From Pseudomonas flavescens (GTDB lineage Bacteria > Pseudomonadota > Gammaproteobacteria > Pseudomonadales > Pseudomonadaceae): 64,000 nucleotides of DNA. This document shows, one piece after another, positions 17,264 through 26,840 of this stretch. Position numbers and translations under genes: made by a program. Each line of letters begins with the position of its first letter. Within the stretch, counting starts at the first letter, position 1. Under the pieces are notes generated by a model. That model saw only the letters and a program-made list of their open reading frames with translations, was not told where the DNA came from and made no database searches. The DNA is taken from NCBI RefSeq assembly GCF_013408425.1, contig NZ_JACBYV010000001.1, forward strand, positions 1,860,001 through 1,924,000, written 5' to 3'.

Positions 17264-20200
17264 TCATTCCGCCCTCTTTTTCTCCGTCATCACGTCGATC
17301 AGCACTTGCTCCAGCGTCTCGATGGATATTGGCTTGCTGATGTGAGCATTGAAGCCTGCTTCCAAAGCCGTTTCGATATCGCTCGACCCGCCATAGCCCG
17401 TAAGCGCTACTGCGGCAGTGTTCATATGCAGAGGCAGTTTTCGCACGTGCCGTAAAAGCTCATGCCCATCCATCCCAGGCATACCGATGTCAGAAAGAAT
17501 CAGGTCGAATTCCTGTACTTCCAATAGGCCAAGGGCGGTGCTGCCATCATGCGCGATCGTGACAGAGGCGCCTTCCATCACCAGGAGTTCTTCCATGATC
17601 ATGCAGATATCCTCCGAGTCGTCGACGAGCAAAATGCTTAAACCGGAAAAGTGTCCGCCAGCCTCGCTCGTGCTCACCACAGCTTCATCGTCTTTCTGAT
17701 AAAGCGGTAGCCAGACACTGAAGGTCGCCCCAAGCCCTACGCCCGGCGAGCTGACCTCGATCTTTCCTTGGTGCGCATCCACCAGCTCCTTGACCAAAGC
17801 CAAGCCGATGCCTAACCCGTTCTTGCGCACAGAGCGACGGTGATCGCTAACCTGCCCGAACAACTCGAATATCTTTGGCAATGATTCAGCGGCAATCCCC
17901 TCACCTTGATCGCGGACAGTTAGCTTCAGATAGTCCTCGTCCTGGCTTAGCCCCACATGCAGCACGCCGCCGTTCTCACTGAACTTCAAAGCGTTGTTCA
18001 GCAGATTCCAGATTATCTGCTCCACACGTATCGGGTCTGCGTCTGCAACCAGGGGGTCGCTGCCCGCTGCCGGCATCTGCATCGTAATAGCGATGTCCCG
18101 GTCAGTGGCTTCGGCCTGCAAGACACCGACAATTTCTTCGATGCACGGCTGCAAACTCACAGGAGCAAGGTTCAATTTGAACTTACCGGTGTTGATACGC
18201 GACAGATCAAGCAGGTCATCAATGATGCGCGCCTGGCTGCGTACCGAGCCAAGAATTGTATGAACAGCCCTGGCCGCAATGGCCTGCGTCTTGACTACCG
18301 ACAGGCGCGACATCAGCTCGGCGTTTAGCTGAATCAAGTTCAGCGGGTGCTTCAGCTCGTGGGACATCATGGCGAAGAACTCATCTTTGAGCCTGTCATT
18401 CGCCTGGTTCTGCACCAGAAGGCTCTCCTGCTCCGCTTCATGGTGCTTCTTGTCGGTGATATCGCGGCCGATCTTCGCATAGCCATGCAAACCGCCGTTG
18501 GACAAGGACGTCAGGACGCTGCTGCAAAAGAACTGGGTGCCATCCTTGCGCACATGCCAGCGGTCATCTTCTGCCCTGCCCGCCTCCAATGCCGTACTCA
18601 ACTCTTTTTCAAATATACCCGCCGCGCGGTCTTCATCACTATGAATAAGCCCAGCGGAGCGACCGATCATTTCCGCCTCGGCATAGCCATAAAGCCGCTC
18701 AGCACCCAGGTTCCACCCCGTCACATGACCTTTCGAATCCATGGTGATGATGCTGTAATCTTGGGTCGTTTCCGCAGCCAGACGAAGCCGCTCCTCTCCC
18801 TCTTTGACCCGATCCTCGGCAAGCCGCCGTTCGGTAATGTCAATGAAGGTAAGTACCGCCCCATCTATGATGTTTTCCGTGGTGCGGTACGGGAGCATGC
18901 GCGCGATGTACCAACGCTGCCCCGAGCTCGCGACTTCACGTTCGATGAGGCGCAGCGATTCGAATGCTGTCGAGGCATCATCGGCCATGTCGGCGTAGTC
19001 GAGGCGATGAGTGATATCGAGTAGCGAGCGGCCGACATCCGAGTTGATGATGCTGAATATCTCGGAGGCACGAGGCGTGAAGGACTTTATGCGCATGTTG
19101 CGGTCGACAAAGACGGTAGCAATATCCGTGGAAGCAATGAAGTTCTGCAGATCGTCATTGATCTGGCCGGTCTCTTCGACCTTGGACTTGAGCTCCTGAT
19201 TGACGGTGATCAATTCCTCATTGATCGACTGCAACTCCTCCTTGCTGGTTTCCAGCTCCTCGGTCGTTGATCTCAGTTCCTCGTTGATGGCCTGCAGTTC
19301 TTCGTTGGACGCCTTGAGCTCTTCTGTGGAGGTTTCAGCCTGCTCAATGGTTGATTGAAGCTGCTCCTTGGTGCTCTGCAGCTCTCTCTCCAACTGCGAC
19401 AACACGCTGTCCTTGCCCTCTTTTGGCGAAGAGGCTGCATCCGCGCTCATGGTTTCTTCGACTTCGTCGAACAGAACCAGAGCGAAGTCGGCGTCCATGT
19501 CGCGAAAGGGTCGGGCAATCATGTTGATGTAATAACTGCGCTCGTCACGCTGATGCCGTACCCGACGCGCCTCCACACTCTTGCCCGTGTGGAATGCCTG
19601 GAACAGTGCTGTACGCAGCTCCAAGCGCAGCGATGGGTGAATCAAGGAGAGCAAGTTATGAGAAGGCTCACCGCCCACATAACGTAAAAAGCGCCCCGCC
19701 TGATCGGACATGTGCACGATGTCCGATTCGTGATTGACGATTACACTCGGCGGCGCATATTGCTCAAGCACGCGCTGATGTAGATCGGCGAAGGAAATTT
19801 TCCGGCGCTCGGGAGATGCGGTTTGGCTGGTACGCACCGACGCCGTGTTTGCTTCGAAGGGTAACGGTGAACTGGGACGAATCTGGGCAGCGCCGGCCTT
19901 GGCACGGTAGATACGGTTTTTCTTGTCGACAGGTGTGAACAGCTCAAGACAGATATCGGCCGACTCGGAACTGCCGAGGAACAGATACCCACCTGGCAAC
20001 AGGGCGAAATGGAACATCTGTAGGATCTGCGCCTGAACATCACGGTCGAGATAGATGAGCAAGTTCCGGCAAGAAATCAGATGCAGCTTGGAAAAGGGGG
20101 GGTCACGCAACAGGCTATGCATGGCGAACAACACGCGCTCGCGTATCTCCTTCTTGACCCGATAGCGCGACTGCTCCTTTGTAAAATACTGGCGCAAACG

Positions 20201-21391
20201 CGCTGGCGAAATATCTGGAAGCACCGACTCTGGGTACAGTCCAGTACGGCCAGTGGCAATGGAATGCTCATCGATGTCAGTAGCGAAAACCTGATAGGTA
20301 CAATCGCGCTGGCTGTATGCGATCTGATCCGCCAGCAACATGGACAATGAGTACGCCTCTTCCCCCGATGAGCAGCCGGCACTCCAGACCCTGACAGCTT
20401 CACTTTCGGACGGAATGTCGAAAAGACGTGGGATGATGTCGCGCTCAAGCGTTTCGAAAGCTTCGCGATCACGGAAGAAGTTGGTCACCCCAATCAGCAT
20501 GTCGTCGAGTAGCTTCTTCGACTCTTCGGTGTGCTCCTGTAAAAATGTACGGTACGCCGGTAGGTCATTGACGCGGTTGACCTGCATCCGTCGCTCAATT
20601 CGCCGCAAGACCGTTGCCCGTTTGTAATGCTTGAAGTCATGGCCGGTACGCGTGCGCAGGAGCGTGAGGATTTCTTTCAGAGCAGCCTCGGCAGCGTTCG
20701 CCTGCTCGGGATCTTGAATACGCTGATGAGGGGTTGGAATGTCTACATCCGCGGGTAGCTGGATGTTCCGCATGGTGTCCCACAGCTCTATTAACTTCTG
20801 CGGAATTTCAATCACGGGGAGGGTGAAGTCGACCTGGCCTGTTGCAATGGCGCTGCGCGGCATATCGTCGTATTCAGCGTCGCCCGGCGACTGGGCAATG
20901 GTTACCCCGCCCTGCTCTTTGACGCGAGATAGCCCCGATGAACCGTCGCTACCGCTACCGGTCAGGATCACGCTGATGGCCCGCTCCTGATGTGCATCGG
21001 CCAGCGTACGCATGAACAAGTCGATCGCAATATTGCGAGGCTGATTTTCGGGCATATCCGTTACCCGTAAATAACCATCGTTCATGGTCAATTGTTTGCC
21101 AGGTGAAATCAGATAAATGCAGTTGGGTTCGATGGGCACCGGCTTGCTCACCTGACGAACTTTCATCTTGGTGGCTTTCTGCAGGATGCTGTCGGCGTTG
21201 CTTTCGTGGGTGGGAGACAGGTGCATGACCACCACGAACGCCATGCCATTGTTGCTTGGCATGTGTTCGAACAACCGCAATAAAGCGCTCAGCCCTCCTG
21301 CTGATGCGCCCAGCCCGACGACTGGAAATCTCAAGTGGCTCGGTTCAACCGGTGTAGAGGGAGTTCCAGCATTACGCGTGGGCTTGCTCAT
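17264..21391 (-). CDS. CheB-CheR-PAS-histidine kinase-receiver hybrid
   Basis: A 1375-residue multidomain signalling protein. In order: CheB methylesterase (about 22-205; Ser30 in GLGASAGG, His in VVMHLSPTHE, Asp in GSGSDGSSG), CheR methyltransferase (about 230-495; NFFRDREAFE, WSAGCSSGEEAYS), a PAS-like domain (about 530-640), a long Glu-rich coiled coil (about 665-745; repeated TEELKASNEELQ-type heptads), two PAS domains (about 750-990), HisKA (His in MMSHELKHPLN), HATPase_c, and a receiver with Asp in LILSDIGMPGMDG. No membrane segment is seen, so it is probably cytoplasmic. This architecture is known in many proteobacteria; the signal is unknown. No chemoreceptor is adjacent. Confidence 0.95.
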   Translation of the reverse strand: MSKPTRNAGTPSTPVEPSHLRFPVVGLGASAGGLSALLRLFEHMPSNNGMAFVVVMHLSPTHESNADSILQKATKMKVRQVSKPVPIEPNCIYLISPGKQLTMNDGYLRVTDMPENQPRNIAIDLFMRTLADAHQERAISVILTGSGSDGSSGLSRVKEQGGVTIAQSPGDAEYDDMPRSAIATGQVDFTLPVIEIPQKLIELWDTMRNIQLPADVDIPTPHQRIQDPEQANAAEAALKEILTLLRTRTGHDFKHYKRATVLRRIERRMQVNRVNDLPAYRTFLQEHTEESKKLLDDMLIGVTNFFRDREAFETLERDIIPRLFDIPSESEAVRVWSAGCSSGEEAYSLSMLLADQIAYSQRDCTYQVFATDIDEHSIATGRTGLYPESVLPDISPARLRQYFTKEQSRYRVKKEIRERVLFAMHSLLRDPPFSKLHLISCRNLLIYLDRDVQAQILQMFHFALLPGGYLFLGSSESADICLELFTPVDKKNRIYRAKAGAAQIRPSSPLPFEANTASVRTSQTASPERRKISFADLHQRVLEQYAPPSVIVNHESDIVHMSDQAGRFLRYVGGEPSHNLLSLIHPSLRLELRTALFQAFHTGKSVEARRVRHQRDERSYYINMIARPFRDMDADFALVLFDEVEETMSADAASSPKEGKDSVLSQLERELQSTKEQLQSTIEQAETSTEELKASNEELQAINEELRSTTEELETSKEELQSINEELITVNQELKSKVEETGQINDDLQNFIASTDIATVFVDRNMRIKSFTPRASEIFSIINSDVGRSLLDITHRLDYADMADDASTAFESLRLIEREVASSGQRWYIARMLPYRTTENIIDGAVLTFIDITERRLAEDRVKEGEERLRLAAETTQDYSIITMDSKGHVTGWNLGAERLYGYAEAEMIGRSAGLIHSDEDRAAGIFEKELSTALEAGRAEDDRWHVRKDGTQFFCSSVLTSLSNGGLHGYAKIGRDITDKKHHEAEQESLLVQNQANDRLKDEFFAMMSHELKHPLNLIQLNAELMSRLSVVKTQAIAARAVHTILGSVRSQARIIDDLLDLSRINTGKFKLNLAPVSLQPCIEEIVGVLQAEATDRDIAITMQMPAAGSDPLVADADPIRVEQIIWNLLNNALKFSENGGVLHVGLSQDEDYLKLTVRDQGEGIAAESLPKIFELFGQVSDHRRSVRKNGLGIGLALVKELVDAHQGKIEVSSPGVGLGATFSVWLPLYQKDDEAVVSTSEAGGHFSGLSILLVDDSEDICMIMEELLVMEGASVTIAHDGSTALGLLEVQEFDLILSDIGMPGMDGHELLRHVRKLPLHMNTAAVALTGYGGSSDIETALEAGFNAHISKPISIETLEQVLIDVMTEKKRAE

Positions 21392-21677
21392 CCATGGTCC
21401 TAATTGTTGTCCCGCGTACGGGAGACCTCAGTGAAGAGTGTGGCGTGATTGAAAGCGACCTAATCAGCCCCGGCTGGGAGTAACGATGTTCTGAAGCCCC
21501 TCATAGAGAAGCTACGTAGAACAGCGACGAAGTATTGAATTTATTATAGCCAGCGAAGCCAACGCGGCGTGAAAAATCTGCCGGTACGCACCGTCAACAC
21601 AGCGGGCCCGTGATATTAAATTGCCGCATTCCACCAACTTATTTTTAATTTGGAGAGTTCGGCCAGAGCAGGCAGAT
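21392..21677. other. 286-bp intergenic stretch
   Basis: It separates the hybrid kinase start (minus strand) from the end of the alpha/beta-hydrolase gene (minus strand). I see no supported gene or terminator. Confidence 0.4.
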
Positions 21678-22448
21678 TCATGAGTAATACGCGGAGTAAT
21701 AAGGATAATCAGCAGTGCGTGAACCAACGATCATTTCGCTCAGCCAATTGGTCAATATCGCCGTATATGCTTTTTGATCACTGTCTTGCGTTAATGCATG
21801 ATCAGCACCATTCATTATGCGATGCGATAACGAATGCGCTTTTTCAAACGAGGCCCGATAATTCATTAAAGTGGTATGCGGAACGAAATCGTCGAACTCG
21901 GATTCAACAAGCAACGCGTCACCCGTGAATTTAGCGCAGGCACTCAGTGCTCTGTTCTGAGCTGCAGTGAGAGCCGACCGTCGATACTGCGCTAAACGCT
22001 CACGATCCAATGATTGCTTGGGACAGCTCCATTCTTCATCCCAATACAGCGCCGGCACACGCAACGCCAACCAACGCACGGCGCGAAGCTCTGTGAGGAT
22101 GGCAGACAGGTAGCCGCCGTAGCTGGTACCTATGACCGCAATCTTCTCGGGATCAATAGTTGGTTGGCTCACCAGGCGGTCGTAAGCAGCAACGATATCG
22201 GCCAGGCTATCTTCACGCGATACCCTCTGCCTGCTGGCAGCAGTCTGTTCGTGACCACGCATGTCAAACGTCAGGCATACGCAACCGAACCCAGCAATGC
22301 CCCTGGCCCGCGCTAGGTCGCGTTGTTGGTTGCCACCCCAGCCATGAACAAAAAGCACACCCGGCACCTTACGTTCAGGCGACATCAAGGTGCCCACCAT
22401 GAGCTCGTTCCCAACCTCAATATTGATCTTTTCGCTATGTGCGGCCAT
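21678..22448 (-). CDS. Alpha/beta hydrolase
   Basis: A 256-residue hydrolase. The oxyanion motif is GVLFVHGWGGN, the nucleophile Ser109 in VIGTSYGGYLS, then Asp in ESEFDDFVPH and His in MNGADHALT complete the triad. I choose ATG at 22448 (MAAHSEK), which has AAGG about eight bases upstream and overlaps the end of the DUF3182 gene by 14 bases; a TTG nine bases upstream is possible. The overlap implies co-translation with the DUF3182 protein. Substrate unknown; esterase or peptidase-like activity on a small molecule is likely. Cytoplasmic. Confidence 0.85.
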   Translation of the reverse strand: MAAHSEKINIEVGNELMVGTLMSPERKVPGVLFVHGWGGNQQRDLARARGIAGFGCVCLTFDMRGHEQTAASRQRVSREDSLADIVAAYDRLVSQPTIDPEKIAVIGTSYGGYLSAILTELRAVRWLALRVPALYWDEEWSCPKQSLDRERLAQYRRSALTAAQNRALSACAKFTGDALLVESEFDDFVPHTTLMNYRASFEKAHSLSHRIMNGADHALTQDSDQKAYTAILTNWLSEMIVGSRTADYPYYSAYYS

Positions 22449-23529
22449 CGGTTTCAACCTTCACGTATCTGCTGAGCGTCCCATGGGGAGCGATGTAGCG
22501 ACGTTGAAGCAGTTGCGCGCCCGATGGCGCATCATCGCTGTAGGACTCGTAGGTACTGGCACATACCTGTGACAGCTGAGGATCTTGCTGCAGGGCCTGT
22601 AGCGCGACGAGCTCCGCGGCGCTGGCACCGCCAAGCCGCCATGACTGCTCCAGAACCCCGGATCGCTGACAACCGGAATGGTCAACGCCCTGGGCGATGT
22701 CATAATTACGCCTCGATGCAATCAAGCCATAAATCTCAAGCGCTGCCTGTTCGTAGCACTGCGCCTGATCAATGGCTTCGCGCGCCTGAGCATCGAGTGG
22801 CAGAGCCTGCAGCTCTGCATAACCGCCTCGCACTATGCTCAGCTTCGAGCCGCCGTAAACCTCATGCCCGTTATCATCACGAGTCAGTCGCTGCGTGCCA
22901 AAATAGCTCGCGGTAATGCCTGCGACAGTCACCTGCCCCACGCTAAACGTCGCGACACGTTGCAGATGCTCCTCGAACACCAGACCCCACTGCTTCACTT
23001 CTTCAGCGTCCTGACCGTCGAGACACGCCTCCAATTCGGCCTGGTCTGCAATCAATTGCTGGCCGCGTCCGGCTCTTCCACGCACTGGCTTAATTCTCAC
23101 TGGCCCGTTATGCAACAAGCGCGTCGCTGCATGCCTTGCATCCTCCAGATCGAAAGCCGTGTTGCCGGCCAATACCGAGGATTTAATACGAGCATGAAAA
23201 GCGGCGCTCCAACCTTCAGGTACGTGCCTGGGCTCGTCGATCAACGGATGGCTGATGGCCTTGGTTGCCATGAAGGGTTGCGGCACCGCACCACCAAAAA
23301 AATTCTCCGCTCGGCCTATGCCAAGGCGACCTATGGCCTCTAAGCCGATGACCGTGTCGGAGGGCAACAAGTAACAGTCGTCATTCGGGAGATCCTGACC
23401 ACGCCAACCCAACAAAGGGATTGCCAATAGCGAGGCCAGCTTTTCGCCTAGCAGTAGCTGCATTTCAGCGTCGTGCTCAGGCAATGCCGCATTCATATCA
23501 ATCAATGCAACACCTCTTGTGCTCGTCAT
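22435..23529 (-). CDS. DUF3182 family protein (ATP-grasp-like)
   Basis: A 364-residue protein of the DUF3182 family. Central motifs GPVRIKPVRGRAGRGQQLIA and EVKQWGLVFEEHL resemble the nucleotide-binding part of ATP-grasp ligases, and the C-terminal GLIASRRNYDIAQGVDHSG with RSGVLEQSWRLGGASAAE is characteristic of the family. The reaction is unknown; an amide- or thioester-forming ligation is inference. It forms a two-gene operon with the downstream hydrolase. Confidence 0.8.
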   Translation of the reverse strand: MTSTRGVALIDMNAALPEHDAEMQLLLGEKLASLLAIPLLGWRGQDLPNDDCYLLPSDTVIGLEAIGRLGIGRAENFFGGAVPQPFMATKAISHPLIDEPRHVPEGWSAAFHARIKSSVLAGNTAFDLEDARHAATRLLHNGPVRIKPVRGRAGRGQQLIADQAELEACLDGQDAEEVKQWGLVFEEHLQRVATFSVGQVTVAGITASYFGTQRLTRDDNGHEVYGGSKLSIVRGGYAELQALPLDAQAREAIDQAQCYEQAALEIYGLIASRRNYDIAQGVDHSGCQRSGVLEQSWRLGGASAAELVALQALQQDPQLSQVCASTYESYSDDAPSGAQLLQRRYIAPHGTLSRYVKVETDGRT

Positions 23530-23646
23530 AGCCGATCCGCCTTACGTGATATGCGCGTGAGAATCACCTTTGCGACTGCGGGCCCCTACACGCCGTTGAG
23601 TGTCCCGATGTATGAGGGCGCAAAGGTGATTACGAGCTGTACTGAG

Positions 23647-24552
23647 TTACGGGAGAGGATTGCCGCCCGTTACACCAAATACCTCGCCAGTGATGTAGCT
23701 CGATTCCTGTGAAGCGAGCAGGACATACAAGGAGGCGCACTCCGCAGGCTGGCCAGGTCGCTTCATGGGCGTCTGCGAACCAAACGTGGGAATCTTCTCG
23801 GCGGGTTGACCAGCGGTAGGCTGCAACACTGTCCAGATTGGCCCTGGGGCCACGGCATTGACACGAATGCCCTGGTCGATCACCTGGCCGGCCAGGGCTT
23901 TTGTGAATGCGACGATAGCGGCCTTGGTGGATGCGTAGTCGAGCAGCGTCTTGGAAGGATCGTAGGACTGAATCGAGGCGGTGTTGATGATCGTGGCGCC
24001 GGCGGGCATATGCGGAACGGCAGCTTTGCACAGCCAGAACATCGCATAGACGTTGGTCTTGAAGGTGTCATCGAACTGCTGCGTGGTCAGGTCACTAATA
24101 TGATGCTGGGCTATTTGCTTGCCTGCGACATTGACGAGGATGTCCAGACCGCCAAGGGCCTCCACCGCATTTGCGACCAACGAGGTGCAGAATGCTTCGT
24201 CCTTAAGATCCCCGGGCAAAGCGACGGCCCGCCGCCCTTCCGCTTCTATTAGCTTCACAACCTGTAAGGCATCAGTCTCTTCCTCTGGCAGGTAATTCAA
24301 TACGATATCTGCACCTTCGCGGGCATAGGCAATCGCAGCAGCACGCCCAATTCCAGAATCCGCGCCAGTGATCAGAGCCTTGCGACCGACCAAACGACCA
24401 AAGCCCACGTAGCTCTGCTCACCGTGGTCTGGTTCCGGAACCATCCGTTGGCCGAGTCCAGGCTCTGGCTGTTGCTGGGAGGGGAACTCGGGTTGCGGGT
24501 ACTGAGTGAGGGGGTTTTGCATAGCGTACTGATTTTGCTGGTTACGGGTCAT
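23647..24552 (-). CDS. Short-chain dehydrogenase/reductase with proline-rich N-terminus (YghA-like)
   Basis: A 301-residue SDR. A Gln/Pro-rich N-terminal tail of about 50 residues ([20 protein letters not shown]) precedes the Rossmann core: [12 protein letters not shown] (cofactor motif), NVAGKQ, catalytic Ser in [10 protein letters not shown] and YASTK (Tyr and Lys), then [14 protein letters not shown]. The frame opens earlier, but ATG at 24552 has AAGGAG about ten bases upstream. It is a clear paralogue of the plus-strand SDR at 26841-27698. Relatives of the YghA group reduce aldehydes; the substrate here is unknown. Confidence 0.88.
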   Translation of the reverse strand: MTRNQQNQYAMQNPLTQYPQPEFPSQQQPEPGLGQRMVPEPDHGEQSYVGFGRLVGRKALITGADSGIGRAAAIAYAREGADIVLNYLPEEETDALQVVKLIEAEGRRAVALPGDLKDEAFCTSLVANAVEALGGLDILVNVAGKQIAQHHISDLTTQQFDDTFKTNVYAMFWLCKAAVPHMPAGATIINTASIQSYDPSKTLLDYASTKAAIVAFTKALAGQVIDQGIRVNAVAPGPIWTVLQPTAGQPAEKIPTFGSQTPMKRPGQPAECASLYVLLASQESSYITGEVFGVTGGNPLP

Positions 24553-24600
24553 TACACATACTCCTTCGAGCGGGTTCATCACTAAGCCGTCAGGCGCCAC

Positions 24601-24876
24601 CTCAATCGCTTAAGCCATCGCTGCGGAGCGCCGACGTTAAAGTTAGGAAGCAGCGCTTTATGATGAAGTTCAACCCATTGGAGTAGCGGTAGTAGTGCTT
24701 GCGAGAGCTCAGCAAAATCATTCTGAGAAAACGCTCACTGGAATAGTTGAAGGAATCCCCAGCGACTGTTGGATGAGCTTTTCCACCTAGCGGCTGTCGA
24801 TACCAGCCAAACGGCAATTAAGCAGCCAGGCTCAAAATTTATCCGCTCTTCGCCTAGCCGTTTGCTTTGCAGAAGC
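24601..24876. other. 276-bp stretch with a possible coding remnant
   Basis: On the minus strand, positions 24734-24582 read without a start codon into natural-looking protein, including LSQALLPLLQWVELHHKALL and [12 protein letters not shown]. The lack of a start and an upstream in-frame TGA suggest a decayed gene tail rather than an active gene. Confidence 0.25.
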
Positions 24877-25353
24877 TCAAGGATGCCACCGGAGAATTCC
24901 CTTGAGCGCGTAAAGCGCACTGTTCAGTTGCACCTCTTTGCGACTGCCAAAAAAGCGCTCCTTCCGGGTGACGATTTGCGTGTTTCCATTATCCTGAAAC
25001 GCCCACGCGAACCAAACCGTGCCAGGCGGCACGCCGTCCATCGCGTCATCGCCTGTAACCCCGGTGGTGGCTACTGCAACGTTGGCAACGCTGTTCATCA
25101 GCGCCCCCTTCGCCATTTCTACTACCACCTCTTCGCTGGTCAGCCCAAACGTATCCATGGTTAATTGGCTGACTTCGAGCTCGCGCGCTTTTGCAGAAGG
25201 TGAATACACCACATAGCCGCAATCCAGGCAGCTCCCGCAGCCCGATGCCTCAGTAAGCAGAGCGGCTATGCGCCCGCCTGTACAGGATTCCGCGGTCGAT
25301 AGGACGCTGTTGCGTTCTTGTAAAAATTCGACGACTAACTGCGGGACGTCCAT
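24877..25353 (-). CDS. CinA C-terminal domain protein (nicotinamide-nucleotide amidase, PncC-like)
   Basis: A 158-residue stand-alone CinA-C protein, as in E. coli PncC, which deamidates NMN in pyridine-nucleotide recycling. Motifs: STAESCTGGRIAALLT with the catalytic Ser, GYVVYSPSAKARELEV, and ATTGVTGDDAMDGVPPGTVW. ATG at 25353 (MDVPQLVVEFLQERN) is preferred because the upstream 25 codons lack family similarity and GAGG lies nearby. CinA-C proteins often accompany stress-resistance genes in pseudomonads. Confidence 0.88.
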   Translation of the reverse strand: MDVPQLVVEFLQERNSVLSTAESCTGGRIAALLTEASGCGSCLDCGYVVYSPSAKARELEVSQLTMDTFGLTSEEVVVEMAKGALMNSVANVAVATTGVTGDDAMDGVPPGTVWFAWAFQDNGNTQIVTRKERFFGSRKEVQLNSALYALKGILRWHP

Positions 25354-25787
25354 TCTTACTGCCTCTTTGTTACTACCGATTACATAAAGGCACCCGAAAT
25401 TTGCTTTTGTTTCAGCCTGATGGATCAACGGCTCAAGTTATAGCGCCTTAAACCCGAAGGTGCTCGGACATGAGAGCGGCCCACTCGAATCTAAGAGTTG
25501 ATCGCGCGCGGTTGGCAGGGGTGGAAGAGCCGATGCTGGCTGGAGATCAAAATATGTTGGCGAAGACCAGTGTTTATGGTTATAGACCGGAAGAGATCAG
25601 GTGGATAAAGCGCGCAATTTTTCATGATGAACGGCAAGTTTCGATAGGCAGACATGCGCGTCATCACTCGCTGCTGATAGTAGGAACTATGCCCAAACTC
25701 TGGCTAAAACCAGGTTTCCGGCGGCGAGCCCTTACTCACTCTGCTCCGCCTTAGGAAAAGCTAGTCAAGCGAGTGACAACTCTTCGG
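25354..25787. other. 434-bp stretch without a convincing gene
   Basis: A plus-strand frame at 25470-25754 is open but has an Arg/His-rich composition without family likeness and no ribosome site, so I do not call it. The region should carry the promoter of the CinA-C gene. Confidence 0.4.
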
Positions 25788-26012
25788 TCACTTACTTTGC
25801 TCTGGAGATGTCGGGGGTTTAGGCATGCCGCGCGGCCCTACAGCTCCCCAAATTATTAGGCCAATGACAGGCAGGCAAATAATGATCAGCGTCCACAGCC
25901 ATTTGGTGGCGGGACTTTTATCGCTCTGCCACAAGTTCATCACTGCCACCAGATCAATAAAAGCGATGACCACAGCGCTACCAATTATAAAATACCAGTA
26001 GGTCTCTCCCAT
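25788..26012 (-). CDS. PLDc_N-type small membrane protein
   Basis: A 74-residue inner-membrane protein with two hydrophobic helices (YWYFIIGSAVVIAFIDLVAV and WLWTLIIICLPVIGLIIWGA) joined by a short loop containing NLWQSDKSPATKW, the usual pattern of the phospholipase D-nuclease N-terminal domain family. Such short forms lack any catalytic domain. GAGGGCG lies before the ATG. It is 63 bp from a short KGG-like gene on the same strand, probably one transcript. Confidence 0.8.
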   Translation of the reverse strand: MGETYWYFIIGSAVVIAFIDLVAVMNLWQSDKSPATKWLWTLIIICLPVIGLIIWGAVGPRGMPKPPTSPEQSK

Positions 26013-26075
26013 TAGACGCCCTCCTATTCAATCAAACGAAAAGGCCCCTTTGAAGAGCCCTCACCTAGCTGCGAC

Positions 26076-26177
26076 TTACCCTGTTCTCGGTTTGAGGCTT
26101 GGCTGGTCGCCTTTATGGCCAGCTTTGAAGGCGCTCTCATGGTCATTAGCGGAGTAATCAGGGTTGTTGACAGCCAT
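26076..26177 (-). CDS. Very short KGG-like stress peptide, 33 aa
   Basis: Encodes MAVNNPDYSANDHESAFKAG, then HKGDQPSLKPRTG. The SAND-E-AFKAGHKG pattern is a single degenerate KGG repeat (GD in place of GG). A very strong ribosome site, GGAGGAGGG, lies five to six bases before the ATG. Compared with the two longer KGG proteins of this window it has only one repeat, so it may be a minimal form or a shortened gene. Confidence 0.6.
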   Translation of the reverse strand: MAVNNPDYSANDHESAFKAGHKGDQPSLKPRTG

Positions 26178-26394
26178 CGTCCCTCCTCCATTAAATCATC
26201 GTGATGCGAGGCCATACGCCTTACAGAGAATACGAAAGATAGTGTATGAGAATAGTTCGGGTAAAAATCCAGAGCGACGACAAGCGGTAGTTACGATGGC
26301 AAATTGATTTCAAACTGGTATCAACAAGGTCTTACATCAGGCGCCCAATATCAGAATGATGCTGGAGAAAAAATTAGCGGAAAACTTGCATCAA

Positions 26395-26504
26395 GGATGT
26401 TTTTGTACAATCATTTTATTGCACACTGCAATCTTGGTAACGATAGTGTCCTTCTATCAGACCAAAAGGATTGCTTTAACCCCGCTCAAGCAGCGGGGTT
26501 TTTT
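26395..26504 (+). ncRNA. Candidate small RNA ending in an orphan terminator
   Basis: No gene on the plus strand precedes the strong terminator at 26478-26504. A TACAAT box at about 26405-26410 with a TTGCAT-like element upstream (short spacing) could start a transcript of 80-90 bases. The stretch contains a short hairpin (TTGCACACTGCAA) before the terminator. This is inference from position only. Confidence 0.3.
26478..26504 (+). terminator. Strong intrinsic terminator with no upstream gene
   Basis: AACCCCGCT and AGCGGGGTT form a nine-base-pair stem with a five-base loop followed by a T tract. No coding frame on this strand ends shortly before it. Confidence 0.85.
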
Positions 26505-26840
26505 AATTGCTCTCGTCCGTGGAGTCAAGACAACGCCCGAGCATTACATTCACGAGATTTGCCATCCGTATTCAAAATCAACTTTTGCCGGCATTTGCTC
26601 GACTTGTCGAGGCCTGAGCCGCCTTCAACCCCCTCTTCTACCTGACTTAGTTTTTATATTCACACACGAGAAACCATTTATATGGATAGAGAATGTTCCT
26701 ATGAGAGTGCATGGGAATAGACGAGTGGAGCACAGATTCTACCTTTCATCGACACACGCCTCGATTGATACAACTTTTAAGCATGGCTCCTTCTCCTAAG
26801 AGGATAGATAGAAATCCCTATCTACATAGGAGATATGGCA
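26505..26840. other. 336-bp upstream region of the second SDR gene
   Basis: Apart from the ribosome site AGGAG at 26828-26832, and presumably a promoter, I see no gene here. A frame running through it (26356-26799) has no coding character. Confidence 0.4.

Noticed and set aside
25470..25754. 94-codon plus-strand frame between CinA-C and the PLDc_N gene
   Set aside because: No start signal, no family, Arg/His-rich; probably chance.
26356..26799. 147-codon plus-strand frame running through a strong terminator
   Set aside because: A real gene would not contain an internal intrinsic terminator, and the translation has no coding character.
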